A stretch of 64,000 nt of DNA from Mycobacterium sp. (GTDB lineage: Bacteria; Actinomycetota; Actinomycetes; Mycobacteriales; Mycobacteriaceae), in contig JACPVR010000023.1 of assembly GCA_016197405.1 (NCBI GenBank), positions 367,152-431,151 of the forward strand. The letters run 5' to 3'. The translations under genes and the position numbers were made by a program. Positions 8,404 through 17,096 of the stretch are shown in pieces. Within the stretch, counting starts at the first letter, position 1, and each line of letters starts with the position of its first letter. The notes beneath the pieces were generated by a model. The model had not been told where the DNA came from. It did no database searches and was given only the letters and a program-made list of their open reading frames with translations.

Positions 8404-8865
8404 ATGCCGGGTATCGCTGAACTCGCACTGGGCGCCGCGCCGATCGCGGGTGGCGCACTATTGGGTATGGCTGCGGGCAATTTCAAGGGACCCGATCTGC
8501 GGGGCGCCATCAAAGCCGATATGGAGCTGTTGGCACTGCTTCCGCCCGAGCAGGTCCAGCGGCGGGCCGAACTGCAGCGCGTCATCGACCTGCGCATCGA
8601 CGATATCGTCGAGTCGGTCGACCGCAACCGCGAGATCAGGCAGCTGGCCACCTCGTACAGCGGTAACTGGCGCGATGTCGTCGTCTTCGTCTGCGCCGTG
8701 CTGTTCACCATCGTCTGGTGGAACGTCAGCCATTCCCGCTCCAACTGGCTGGTGATGTTCATCGTGCTGATCATCTTGTCGATCGTCGCGGCGATCTACG
8801 CCGCGCGCGGGATCTTCCGCGGCCTGGCGCACTGGCGGCACTCCCGCGGCGACACGCCTCAGTAG
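8404..8865 (+). CDS. Small membrane protein of unknown function
   Basis: 153 residues with an AGG-rich ribosome site just upstream. A glycine/alanine-rich N-terminal segment (ALGAAPIAGGALLGMAAG) is followed by a charged middle and two clear transmembrane helices near residues 97-117 and 119-139 (LVMFIVLIILSIVAAIYAA). I do not recognise the family. It follows the XRE regulator by 9 nt and its stop overlaps the convergent CitE-like gene. Confidence 0.75.
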   Translation: MPGIAELALGAAPIAGGALLGMAAGNFKGPDLRGAIKADMELLALLPPEQVQRRAELQRVIDLRIDDIVESVDRNREIRQLATSYSGNWRDVVVFVCAVLFTIVWWNVSHSRSNWLVMFIVLIILSIVAAIYAARGIFRGLAHWRHSRGDTPQ

Positions 8866-9782
8866 TGGTAGGTGTCCGACGGGGCCGGGATATGGGCCGG
8901 GTCGTCGACGTCGTCGAAATCGGACGGGACGATGCCGTATGACCGGGCCAGGTCCAGGATCTTGTTGGCCCGCGCGATACGCGGCAGATCGGAACCGTTG
9001 CGAATCTCTCCGCCATCGCGTTCGAACTCGGTGAAAAACTCTCTGGCCCAGCTGATCTCATCCTGCGATGGCGACAGGCCCTCGTTGACCGTGGAGCACT
9101 GATCAGGGGTCAGGCAGATCTTGCCGGTCATCCCGAACTCGGCCGACACCGCGGTGGCCTCGGACAGTTTGAGCGCGCTGGACCCGACGGTGGGCCCGTC
9201 GATCGCGCTGGGTAGATGTGCCGCGGTGGCCGCGATGGTGAAACGCGAACGGGCATAGGCCAACGTCGCCGGGTTGTCGCCGAAACCGGTGTCACGGCGG
9301 AAATCGCCGATGCCGAAGGCCAGCCGGAAGGTGCCCTTGGCCGAGGCGATCTCGGTGATCCGTTCCAGGCCGCGCGCGGTCTCCACAAGCGCCACGATCG
9401 GCACGTTGGGCAGCCGCTTGGCGGTCTCGGTCACGTGGTCGACCGATTCGACCATCGCCAGCATCACCCCGCCTACCGAGGTCGACGCCAGCATCTCCAG
9501 GTCGTCGGCCCAGAACTGGGTGCCGAAACCGTTGACCCGCACCCAGTCGGTGTTGCCCTCGGAGAGCCAGCGCACCACATTGGCGCGTGCCGCGGTCTTG
9601 TCCTTGGGTGCGACGGCGTCCTCGATATCGAGCACCACGATGTCGGCGCGCGACCGGGACGCCGGGGCGAAACGCTCGTACTGGGCGCCGTTGACCAGCA
9701 GCCAGCTACGGGCCAGTACCGGATCGATACGTGAGCCGTGGTCGCTGGGGTCCGATTCGGGGGATGCAGGCTGGTCGTACAC
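8859..9782 (-). CDS. CitE-like CoA-ester lyase (HpcH/HpaI family)
   Basis: 307-residue TIM-barrel lyase of the citrate lyase beta/malyl-CoA lyase group. Visible family blocks: RSWLLVNGAQYERFAPA, DIVVLDIEDAVAPKDK (acidic metal site), VRVNGFGTQFWADD and ETARGLERI, with LAFGIGDF. The likely reaction is cleavage or condensation of a beta-hydroxyacyl-CoA; substrate unknown. GTG at 9782 is used because longer in-frame starts run into the next gene. The dienelactone-hydrolase gene ends 43 nt upstream on the same strand. Confidence 0.88.
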   Translation of the reverse strand: MYDQPASPESDPSDHGSRIDPVLARSWLLVNGAQYERFAPASRSRADIVVLDIEDAVAPKDKTAARANVVRWLSEGNTDWVRVNGFGTQFWADDLEMLASTSVGGVMLAMVESVDHVTETAKRLPNVPIVALVETARGLERITEIASAKGTFRLAFGIGDFRRDTGFGDNPATLAYARSRFTIAATAAHLPSAIDGPTVGSSALKLSEATAVSAEFGMTGKICLTPDQCSTVNEGLSPSQDEISWAREFFTEFERDGGEIRNGSDLPRIARANKILDLARSYGIVPSDFDDVDDPAHIPAPSDTYHY

Positions 9783-9825
9783 GGGCCCTATCGTCGCCCA
9801 TCGGGTGACGACGGTGCAAAAGCGC

Positions 9826-10563
9826 TCAGCCCAGATGCGCTGCGAAGGTGTCGCGCATGGCATCCCAGTGCTGCTGTGCGGCTGCGGCGTCATAAGGCCC
9901 GTTGTCGGGCACCGCGAAACCGTGCTCGGCGGCATAACCGACGATGGTGTGCTCCACGCCGGCGGCACTCAGTGCGGCCTGAAGCGTCTTGGCGTCGTCG
10001 TCGGTGAAGGATTGATCGTTCGCAGCGCCACCGATGTAGACCGCGGCGGTGATCCGGTCGGCCAGCAGATGCGGGCTGCCGGGGTCGTCGGTGACCAGGC
10101 CACCGCCGTGAAAAGACATCGCCGCCGCCACCCGTTCGGGTAGCCGGCCGGCGACGATGAACGAAGTCCGGCCGCCCATGCAGTACCCGGTAGTGCCGAA
10201 CGTGGTTCCGCTGACCTCGGGCCGGGCCTGCAGGTAGTCGAAGAACGCCGCCGCGTCGGCCACCATGATGTCGGGGGTGATCTTGGCGATCATCCCGAAA
10301 AGCCGCGCACGCTCGTCGGGATCGGAGAACGCCGTCTTGATGTCGAACGGCGCCCAGCCGGCGTCGCGGTAGTACATATCGGGCACCAGCACGGCATAGC
10401 CGTAGTCGGCCAGCTGCTGGGCCATATCGTCGAAGGTCTGGCGGCGGCCGCCGGCATCGGGATACATCACGATGCCGGGCCATGGGCCTTCACCCTCGGG
10501 GGTGGCCAGGGTGACGGCGCAGGTTCCGTCGGCGGTGGTGATGCTGTCGGAGATCGTGGGCAT
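9826..10563 (-). CDS. Dienelactone hydrolase-family protein (Rv2765 type)
   Basis: 245-residue alpha/beta hydrolase. The nucleophile elbow is GYCMGGR (Cys in place of Ser, as in dienelactone hydrolases, near residue 125); an Asp in the VYIGGAANDQSF region and a late His (EHGFAVPDNG) complete a triad. Substrate unknown. ATG at 10563 chosen; it is divergent from thyA with 42 nt between. The same pairing (Rv2765 beside thyA) exists in M. tuberculosis. Confidence 0.9.
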   Translation of the reverse strand: MPTISDSITTADGTCAVTLATPEGEGPWPGIVMYPDAGGRRQTFDDMAQQLADYGYAVLVPDMYYRDAGWAPFDIKTAFSDPDERARLFGMIAKITPDIMVADAAAFFDYLQARPEVSGTTFGTTGYCMGGRTSFIVAGRLPERVAAAMSFHGGGLVTDDPGSPHLLADRITAAVYIGGAANDQSFTDDDAKTLQAALSAAGVEHTIVGYAAEHGFAVPDNGPYDAAAAQQHWDAMRDTFAAHLG

Positions 10564-10593
10564 GGCTTCCGTTCTACTCCCGTTGCGGGGACG

Positions 10594-10599
10594 TAAGCT
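10594..10599 (+). promoter_or_regulatory. -10 box of thyA (leaderless)
   Basis: TAAGCT ends 6 nt before the thyA GTG at 10606. Confidence 0.6.
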
Positions 10600-10605
10600 G
10601 AGCGA

Positions 10606-11406
10606 GTGCCGATCTTGACCCCTTATGAGGATCTGCTGCGTCTCGTGCTGGCCACCGGGACGCCGAAATCCGATCGCACCGGTACCGGCACCCGCAGTCT
10701 GTTCGGTCACCAGCTCCGTTACGACCTGACCGCCGGCTTTCCGTTGTTGACCACCAAGAAGGTGCACACCAAGTCCATCGTCTACGAGCTGCTGTGGTTC
10801 CTGCGGGGTGACTCCAACGTGCGCTGGCTGCAGGAGCACGGCGTCACCATCTGGGATGAATGGGCCAGTGAGACAGGCGATCTCGGACCCATCTACGGTG
10901 TGCAATGGCGCTCCTGGCCGACGCCGTCGGGTGAGCACATCGACCAGATCAGTGCGGCGTTGACCCTGCTCAAGACCGATCCGGACTCGCGTCGCAACAT
11001 CGTCTCGGCCTGGAACGTCGGCGAGATCCCGCAGATGGCGCTACCGCCGTGCCACGCGTTCTTCCAGTTCTACGTCGCCGACGGGCGCCTGAGCTGTCAG
11101 CTGTATCAACGCAGCGCCGACCTGTTCCTGGGCGTGCCGTTCAACATCGCCAGCTACGCGCTGCTGACCCACATGATGGCCGCCCAGGCCGGGCTGCGCG
11201 TCGGGGAGTTCGTCTGGACCGGCGGGGACTGTCACATCTACGACAACCATGTCGAACAGGTCACCGAACAGCTCGGTCGCGAACCCCGGCCCTACCCGGA
11301 ACTTGTTCTGGCGCATCGTGATTCGATCTTCGACTACACCTACGAGGATATCGTGATCAAGGGTTACGACCCGCATCCGGCGATCAAAGCGCCGGTCGCT
11401 GTATGA
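10606..11406 (+). CDS. thyA: Thymidylate synthase ThyA
   Basis: Converts dUMP to dTMP using methylene-tetrahydrofolate, releasing dihydrofolate. 266 residues. Signature blocks: TGTRSLFGHQLRYDL, LLWFLRGDSNVRWLQ, the catalytic Cys in MALPPCHAFFQFYV (about residue 148) and QRSADLFLGVPFNIASYALL with the dUMP-binding Arg and Asn. GTG start follows a leaderless -10 box. The stop overlaps dfrA (ATGA), which recycles the dihydrofolate made here. A second, unrelated thymidylate synthase gene, thyX, lies 2.3 kb downstream. Confidence 0.98.
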   Translation: MPILTPYEDLLRLVLATGTPKSDRTGTGTRSLFGHQLRYDLTAGFPLLTTKKVHTKSIVYELLWFLRGDSNVRWLQEHGVTIWDEWASETGDLGPIYGVQWRSWPTPSGEHIDQISAALTLLKTDPDSRRNIVSAWNVGEIPQMALPPCHAFFQFYVADGRLSCQLYQRSADLFLGVPFNIASYALLTHMMAAQAGLRVGEFVWTGGDCHIYDNHVEQVTEQLGREPRPYPELVLAHRDSIFDYTYEDIVIKGYDPHPAIKAPVAV

Positions 11407-11882
11407 GCCTGAGCCTGATCTGGGCGCAGTCGACCTCCGGGGTCATCGGGCGCGGTAACACCATCCCGTGGCGGCTGCCCGAGGATCAGATCCGCTTCAA
11501 AGAACTCACTGTCGGCCACACCGTGCTGATGGGCCGGCTGACGTGGGAATCGCTGCCGGCCAAGGTGCGGCCACTGCCGGGTCGCAGAAATGTCGTACTG
11601 ACGCGGCATGCTGACTTCATGGCTGACGGAGCTGACGTGGTGACATCTCTGCAGGACGCCCCGCTGGAGGACACCTGGGTGATCGGCGGTGCGCAGATCT
11701 ACGCGCTGGCGCTGCCGCAGGCCACCCGATGTGAGGTCACCGAAATCGAGATCGACCTGCGGCGCGAGGACGGTGACGCGGTGGCGCCGGTGCTCGACGA
11801 ATCCTGGGTGGGCACCGTCGGAGCCTGGCAGGACAGCAGTTCCGGGCTGCGTTACCGGTTCCACACCTTTCTGCGCGCATGA
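11403..11882 (+). CDS. dfrA: Dihydrofolate reductase
   Basis: Reduces dihydrofolate to tetrahydrofolate with NADPH. 159 residues, as usual. Visible: LIWAQSTSGVIGRGNTIPWR at the N-terminus, the acidic active-site residue in LPEDQIRFKEL, the NADPH loop MGRLTWESLP and WVIGGAQIYALAL. It is coupled to thyA by ATGA and to the following YcaQ-like gene by another ATGA, so the three form a tight operon. Confidence 0.97.
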   Translation: MSLSLIWAQSTSGVIGRGNTIPWRLPEDQIRFKELTVGHTVLMGRLTWESLPAKVRPLPGRRNVVLTRHADFMADGADVVTSLQDAPLEDTWVIGGAQIYALALPQATRCEVTEIEIDLRREDGDAVAPVLDESWVGTVGAWQDSSSGLRYRFHTFLRA

Positions 11883-13078
11883 ACCTGTCGGCGGCCCAGG
11901 CCCGGCGTGTCGCCGTGGCCGCCCAGGGCTTCCACGACGCGCGGCCCAGCGGCCCGGTGACCCGCGCGCACCTGCGCCGGCTGATCTCGCGGATCCAGGT
12001 GCTGCAGCTGGACTCGGTTTCGGTCGCGGTACGCGCCCACTATGCGCCGGTGTTCGCCCGGCTCGGGCCCTATGACCGCGATGTGCTGGACCGGGCAGCG
12101 TGGAGCCACAGTGCTCGAGCACCCCGGCTGCTGGTCGAGTACTGGGCCCATGAGGCCGCGTTGATGGCCGTCGAGGACTGGCCGTTGATGCGGTGGCGGA
12201 TGCGCGAGTACGTCGGTGGCCGCTGGGGGACCGAGATCGTGCGCAAGAACGCCAAGCTCGCCGAGGACGTCATCGCCGCCGTCACCGAACTCGGCCCGAG
12301 CACCGCGGGACAGATCGAGGCGCATCTGGAGACCGGGACCCGCGGCCGCAAGGGGCCGTGGTGGGACCGCAGCGACACCAAGTGGGTCGCCGAGGCGCTG
12401 TTCGCGTCGGGGGTCCTGACGACGGCGCACCGCGTCAGTTTCGCCCGGCACTACGACCTGGCCGAGCGGGTTCTGCCCGCCGACGTGCTGGCCCGCGAGC
12501 TCGACGACGCCGAGGCACTGCGTGAGCTGACCCTGCGGGCCGCCACCGCGCTGGGGGTCGGCACCGAAGCCGATATCCGCGACTACTTCCGGTTGGGTGC
12601 CGCGCAGGTCAAACCGGCGATCGCCGATCTGGTGGCGACCGGGGAACTGCAGCCTGTGCAGGTCGAGGGGGTTCCGGCGTACCTGCGTGCCGGGCAGAAG
12701 GTGCCGCGCTCCGATCGGGGTACCGCGCTGTTGTGCCCGTTCGATCCGCTGATCTTCTTCCGGCCCCGTGTCGAGCGGCTGTTCGGTTTCCACTACCGCA
12801 TCGAGATCTACACCCCGGCGCCCAAACGTCAGTACGGCTACTACGTGTGGCCGTTTTTGCTCGACGGTGAACTCGTGGGTCGCGTCGACCTCAAGGCCGA
12901 CCGGGCCGGCGGCGCGCTCAACGTCATCGGGGCGTTCACCGAGGACGGCCGGGACAAGCTCAGGGTGGCCTCGGCGCTGGCCGGTCAGCTCAGCACCATG
13001 GCGCAGTGGCTGGGGCTCGACCAGGTCCGGGTCGGGAGTAACGGCGACCTGGTCAAAGAACTGGCCCGGGCGTTCTAG
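11879..13078 (+). CDS. YcaQ-like winged-helix DNA glycosylase-family protein
   Basis: 399 residues of the HTH_42/YcaQ family, whose studied members unhook interstrand crosslinks or excise bulky alkylated bases. Family blocks: the N-terminal IQVLQLDSVSVAVRAHY, the RLLVEYWAHEAALM helix, and C-terminal QYGYYVWPFLLDGELVGR then DLKADR. The catalytic Gln-x-Asp (QLD) of the family is visible. It is joined to dfrA by ATGA, so it is expressed with thymidylate/folate genes; its stop overlaps the convergent deaminase stop by 4 nt. Activity is inferred from family. Confidence 0.82.
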   Translation: MNLSAAQARRVAVAAQGFHDARPSGPVTRAHLRRLISRIQVLQLDSVSVAVRAHYAPVFARLGPYDRDVLDRAAWSHSARAPRLLVEYWAHEAALMAVEDWPLMRWRMREYVGGRWGTEIVRKNAKLAEDVIAAVTELGPSTAGQIEAHLETGTRGRKGPWWDRSDTKWVAEALFASGVLTTAHRVSFARHYDLAERVLPADVLARELDDAEALRELTLRAATALGVGTEADIRDYFRLGAAQVKPAIADLVATGELQPVQVEGVPAYLRAGQKVPRSDRGTALLCPFDPLIFFRPRVERLFGFHYRIEIYTPAPKRQYGYYVWPFLLDGELVGRVDLKADRAGGALNVIGAFTEDGRDKLRVASALAGQLSTMAQWLGLDQVRVGSNGDLVKELARAF

Positions 13079-13662
13079 CTCAGCGGAATATCGTTGTCGC
13101 CCTTGGATTCCTGATACCGGGCCGAGAGCACGTCATAGGACTCCCGGATGCGCTGCTGCTGTTCGCGCAGTTCGCTGCGCCGCGGTTCGGGATGTGTCTG
13201 CACCAGCGCCGGTATCGAGTGCGCGGTCCAGAACGCGTTGCTGCGCCGGTAACCCCCGGCGTCGAGCCCGAAGACCTCTTTCATGATCAACAGGTCGTGC
13301 GGGATCCCGAAGCTGTCCCGGGAATCCTCGTGGGAGAAGAAGTAGAAGAAGTTGTCGAAACCGGCCCAGGTGATCGCCGACATACACATGGTGCACGGTT
13401 CGTGAGTGGAGAAGAACACCAGTTCCGAGGTCGGCGGCCGGTCGGGCATCTCGTAGAACTGTTTGAGGGTGTGAACCTCGCCGTGCCACAACGGATTGGA
13501 CGTCTCGTCATTGGTGCCGACCAGTACCAGCGACAGATCGGATTTACGCAACAACGCGGCGCCGAAGACCTTGTTGCCCGCGGCAACCCCACGTTCGGTC
13601 AGCGGTAGGACATCGGTTTCGAAAACGTCGAGCAGGCGTGGCGCGATGGCGGCGGCGTCCAT
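13075..13662 (-). CDS. Nucleoside/cytidine deaminase-fold zinc enzyme
   Basis: 195 residues. The zinc site is clear: WHGEVHTLK (His-x-Glu with catalytic Glu) and EPCTMCMSAITWAG (Pro-Cys-x2-Cys). It resembles guanine/cytosine-type deaminases of the CDA superfamily, extended at the C-terminus; the substrate is not evident. ATG at 13662 is preferred over an upstream start because a TAAGGT box sits 5 nt before it. It is divergent from thyX (53 nt) and convergent with the YcaQ-like gene, so it lies among nucleotide-metabolism genes. Confidence 0.87.
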   Translation of the reverse strand: MDAAAIAPRLLDVFETDVLPLTERGVAAGNKVFGAALLRKSDLSLVLVGTNDETSNPLWHGEVHTLKQFYEMPDRPPTSELVFFSTHEPCTMCMSAITWAGFDNFFYFFSHEDSRDSFGIPHDLLIMKEVFGLDAGGYRRSNAFWTAHSIPALVQTHPEPRRSELREQQQRIRESYDVLSARYQESKGDNDIPLS

Positions 13663-13703
13663 GGCCGACCTTAACGCGCGCCGGCCGGGACGGCTCGCCA
13701 CGT

Positions 13704-13709
13704 TAGGCT
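13704..13709 (+). promoter_or_regulatory. -10 box of thyX (leaderless)
   Basis: TAGGCT ends 6 nt before the thyX GTG at 13716. Confidence 0.6.
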
Positions 13710-13715
13710 CTGCGG

Positions 13716-14468
13716 GTGGCCGAGATCGCCCCGCTGCGCGTGCAGCTGATCGCCAAGACGGAGTTCACCGCTCCGGCGGACGTGCCGTGGAGCACCGATG
13801 CCGACGGCGGGCCCGCGCTCGTCGAGTTCGCGGGCCGGGCCTGCTATCAGAGCTGGGACAAACCCAATCCGCGCACCGCGACCAACGCGACCTACATCGC
13901 GCACATCATCGACGTCGGACACTTCTCGGTACTCGAGCACTCATCGGTCAGCTTCTACATCACCGGCATATCGCGGTCCTGCACCCACGAGCTGGTCCGG
14001 CACCGGCACTTCTCCTACTCACAGCTGTCCCAGCGCTATGTGCCCGAGCGCGACGCCCAGGTGGTGCTGCCACCCGGGATCGAAGGCGACGCCGAGCTCA
14101 CCGAGCGCTACCTGGCCGCCGCCGACGCCAGCCGGGCCGCCTACACCGAGCTGCTGGCGGGCCTGGAGGCCAAGCTGGCCGGTGAGCCCAACTCGACGCT
14201 GCGCCGCAAACAGGCCCGGCAGGCCGCGCGGGCGGTGCTGCCCAACGGCACCGAGACCCGCATCGTGGTCACCGGCAACTACCGGGCCTGGCGGCACTTC
14301 ATCGCGATGCGGGCCAGCGAGCATGCCGATGTCGAGATCAGGCGGTTGGCCATCGAGTGCCTGCGCCGGCTGGTGGATGTCGCACCGCAGGTTTTCGCCG
14401 ATTTCGATATTTCGGTGCTGGCCGACGGCACGGAAGTCGCGACGAGTCCGCTCGCGACCGAGGTTTGA
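13716..14468 (+). CDS. thyX: Flavin-dependent thymidylate synthase ThyX
   Basis: Makes dTMP using FAD and NADPH, yielding tetrahydrofolate directly. 250 residues. The ThyX signature is present as RHRHFSYSQLSQRY (about residue 95), with EFAGRACYQSW before it and RKQARQAARAVLPNGTETR, which contributes dUMP contacts, after it. GTG start follows a leaderless -10 box. It precedes dapA by 36 nt, in the thyX-dapA-rnj order known from mycobacteria, and co-exists with thyA. Confidence 0.97.
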   Translation: MAEIAPLRVQLIAKTEFTAPADVPWSTDADGGPALVEFAGRACYQSWDKPNPRTATNATYIAHIIDVGHFSVLEHSSVSFYITGISRSCTHELVRHRHFSYSQLSQRYVPERDAQVVLPPGIEGDAELTERYLAAADASRAAYTELLAGLEAKLAGEPNSTLRRKQARQAARAVLPNGTETRIVVTGNYRAWRHFIAMRASEHADVEIRRLAIECLRRLVDVAPQVFADFDISVLADGTEVATSPLATEV

Positions 14469-14491
14469 GAAAAGGCCTACCAACCGCACGG

Positions 14492-14497
14492 TAATCT
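14492..14497 (+). promoter_or_regulatory. -10 box of dapA (leaderless)
   Basis: TAATCT ends 7 nt before the dapA GTG at 14505. Confidence 0.6.
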
Positions 14498-14504
14498 CTA
14501 CCGC

Positions 14505-15407
14505 GTGAGCACCAGCGGATTCGACGTCAGCGCACGGCTGGGCACCGTGCTGACTGCCATGGTGACGCCGTTCGGCCCGGACGGCTCCCTGGATCTGGCC
14601 GCCGCCAAGAAGGTTGCCACCCACCTCGTCGACACCGGTTGTGACGGCCTGGTGGTGTCGGGCACCACCGGGGAATCGCCGACCACCAGCGACGACGAGA
14701 AGATCCAGCTGCTCGAAGCGGTCCTCGAGGCCGTCGGTGACCGGGCCCGCATCATCGCCGGCGCCGGCACCTACGACACCGCGCACAGCGTGCACCTGGC
14801 CACCCGGTGCGCCGCGGCCGGTGCGCACGGTCTTCTGGTCGTGACGCCGTACTACTCCCGGCCCGCTCAGGCCGGTCTGCTCGCGCACTTCACCGCCGTT
14901 GCCGATGCCACCGATCTGCCCAATGTGCTCTACGACATCCCGCCGCGCTCGGCCATCCCGATCGAGTGGGACACCCTGCGCGCGCTGGCGCCGCATCCCA
15001 ACATCGTCGCCGTCAAGGACGCCAAGGGCGATCTGCACGGCGGCGCGCAGTTGATGGCCGAAACCGGACTGGCGTACTACTCCGGTGACGACGCGATGAA
15101 CCTGCCGTGGCTGGCCATGGGCGCCATCGGGTTCATCAGTGTCTGGGGTCACTTCGCCGCCGGTCAGCTGCGGGAGACGTTGTCGGCGTTCGACTCCGGT
15201 GATATCGCCACCGCTCGCAAGATCAGCGTGGGCCTCGGTCCGCTCAATGCCGCCCAGACCCGGTTGGGTGGTGTGGCGATGTCGAAGGCCGGGCTGCGGC
15301 TGCTGGGCATCGAGACCGGCGCGCCGCGGCTTCCGCAGGTGGCCGCCACCGCCGAACAGGTCGAGGCGCTCGCCGCCGATATGCGCGCTGCGGGCGTGCT
15401 GGCGTGA
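14505..15407 (+). CDS. dapA: 4-hydroxy-tetrahydrodipicolinate synthase
   Basis: Condenses pyruvate with aspartate semialdehyde, the first committed step to diaminopimelate and lysine. 300 residues, full length. Visible: GLVVSGTTGESPTT loop, the catalytic Tyr in LYDIPPRSAIPI, and the Schiff-base Lys in IVAVKDAKGDLH (about residue 171). GTG start. Its stop overlaps the RNase J start (GTGA), so the two are coupled. Confidence 0.97.
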   Translation: MSTSGFDVSARLGTVLTAMVTPFGPDGSLDLAAAKKVATHLVDTGCDGLVVSGTTGESPTTSDDEKIQLLEAVLEAVGDRARIIAGAGTYDTAHSVHLATRCAAAGAHGLLVVTPYYSRPAQAGLLAHFTAVADATDLPNVLYDIPPRSAIPIEWDTLRALAPHPNIVAVKDAKGDLHGGAQLMAETGLAYYSGDDAMNLPWLAMGAIGFISVWGHFAAGQLRETLSAFDSGDIATARKISVGLGPLNAAQTRLGGVAMSKAGLRLLGIETGAPRLPQVAATAEQVEALAADMRAAGVLA

Positions 15408-17080
15408 ACCCCGAACTCGCACCGCCCGGACCGCTGGCGCCCGGCGGACTGCGGGTCACCGCACTCGGCGGGATCGGCGAAATCGGCCGCAACATGACCG
15501 TTTTCGAGCATCTGGGCCGGCTGCTCATCATCGATTGCGGTGTGCTCTTCCCGAGCCACGACGAGCCAGGCGTCGATCTGATCCTGCCCGATCTGCGTCA
15601 TGTCGAGGGTCGCCTGGACGATATCGAGGCGCTGGTGCTGACGCACGCGCACGAAGACCACATCGGCGCCATCCCGCATCTGCTCAAGCTGCGGTCCGAC
15701 ATCCCGGTGGTGGGCTCGAAGTTCACCCTGGCGCTGGTGGCGGCCAAGTGCCGAGAACACCGCATCAAACCGGTCTTCATCGAGGTCGCCGAGGGCCAGC
15801 GCAGCACGCACGGTGTCTTCGAATGCCAGTACTTCGCGGTCAACCACTCGATTCCGGATGCGCTGGCGATCGCCGTGCACACCGGGGCCGGCACCATCCT
15901 GCACACCGGTGACATCAAACTCGACCAATTGCCGCTGGACGGCCGTCCCACCGACCTGCCGGGCATGTCGCGCCTCGGCGACGCCGGGGTGGACCTGTTC
16001 CTGTGCGATTCGACGAATTCCGAGCATCCGGGCGTCAGCCCCTCGGAAAGCGAGGTCGGCCCGACACTGCACCGGCTGATCCGCGGCGCCGACGGTCGCG
16101 TCATCGTGGCGTGCTTCGCCTCCAATGTCGATCGCGTGCAGCAGATCGTCGACGCCGCCGTCGCGCTGGGGCGCAAGGTGTCGTTCGTGGGCCGGTCCAT
16201 GGTGCGCAACATGGGCATCGCACGCGAGCTGGGATTCCTGTCGGTCTCCGATGACGATGTCCTCGACATCGCCGCCGCCGAACTGCTTCCGGCCGACCGG
16301 GTCGTGTTGGTCACCACCGGAACCCAGGGTGAGCCGATGGCCGCGTTGTCGCGGATGTCGCGCGGTGAGCACCGCAGCATCACGCTGACCGACGGCGATC
16401 TGATCATCCTGTCCAGTTCGCTGATCCCGGGTAACGAAGAGGCCGTGTTCGGGGTCATCGACTCGCTGGCCAAGATCGGGGCGCGGGTGGTGACCAATGC
16501 CCAGGCGCGCGTGCATGTTTCGGGCCATGCCTACGCCGGAGAGTTGTTGTTCCTCTACAACGGTGTGCGTCCGCGCAATGTGATGCCGGTGCACGGCACC
16601 TGGCGTCACCTGCGCGCCAACGCCAAACTCGCGGTGCTCTCCGGGGTGCCGGAGGAGAATGTGCTGCTGGCCGAGAACGGTGTCAGCGTGGACCTGCAGA
16701 ACGGGACGGCGACGATCGCCGGAGCGGTACCGGTCGGCAAGATGTTCGTCGACGGTCTGATAACCGGTGACGTCGGCGAGTCGACCCTGGGCGAGCGGCT
16801 CATCCTGACATCGGGTTTCATCGCGGTGACGGTTGCCGTGCAGCGAGGCACCGGTAAGTCCGTCGCGCCGCCGCACCTGCATTCCCGTGGTTTCTCCGAG
16901 GATCCCAAGGCCCTCGATGCCGTCACGCTCAAAGTGCAGGCGGAACTGGAATCCCTTGCTTCCCAAGGGGTGACCGAACCGACGCGGATCGCGCAGGCGG
17001 TGCGGCGCACGGTCGGCAAGTGGGTGGGCGAGACGTATCGGCGCCAGCCGATGATCGTGCCCACGGTCCTGGAAATCTAG
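15404..17080 (+). CDS. rnj: Ribonuclease J
   Basis: Metallo-beta-lactamase/beta-CASP nuclease with 5' exo- and endoribonuclease activity in RNA maturation and turnover. 558 residues. Zinc motif LTHAHEDHIGAIPHL (about residue 85), HTGDIKLDQLP, CDSTNSEHPG, and the C-terminal HVSGHAYAGEL and PVHGTWRHLRANA are all intact. GTG start inside the dapA stop. Convergent with a methyltransferase gene 16 nt away. Confidence 0.97.
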   Translation: MNPELAPPGPLAPGGLRVTALGGIGEIGRNMTVFEHLGRLLIIDCGVLFPSHDEPGVDLILPDLRHVEGRLDDIEALVLTHAHEDHIGAIPHLLKLRSDIPVVGSKFTLALVAAKCREHRIKPVFIEVAEGQRSTHGVFECQYFAVNHSIPDALAIAVHTGAGTILHTGDIKLDQLPLDGRPTDLPGMSRLGDAGVDLFLCDSTNSEHPGVSPSESEVGPTLHRLIRGADGRVIVACFASNVDRVQQIVDAAVALGRKVSFVGRSMVRNMGIARELGFLSVSDDDVLDIAAAELLPADRVVLVTTGTQGEPMAALSRMSRGEHRSITLTDGDLIILSSSLIPGNEEAVFGVIDSLAKIGARVVTNAQARVHVSGHAYAGELLFLYNGVRPRNVMPVHGTWRHLRANAKLAVLSGVPEENVLLAENGVSVDLQNGTATIAGAVPVGKMFVDGLITGDVGESTLGERLILTSGFIAVTVAVQRGTGKSVAPPHLHSRGFSEDPKALDAVTLKVQAELESLASQGVTEPTRIAQAVRRTVGKWVGETYRRQPMIVPTVLEI

Positions 17081-17096
17081 CGCGATCTAGCGGGCC

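Noticed and set aside
15164..16966. 600-residue open frame opposite dapA and rnj
   Set aside because: Shadow of two certain genes; composition is His/Gln/Arg-rich with no motif.
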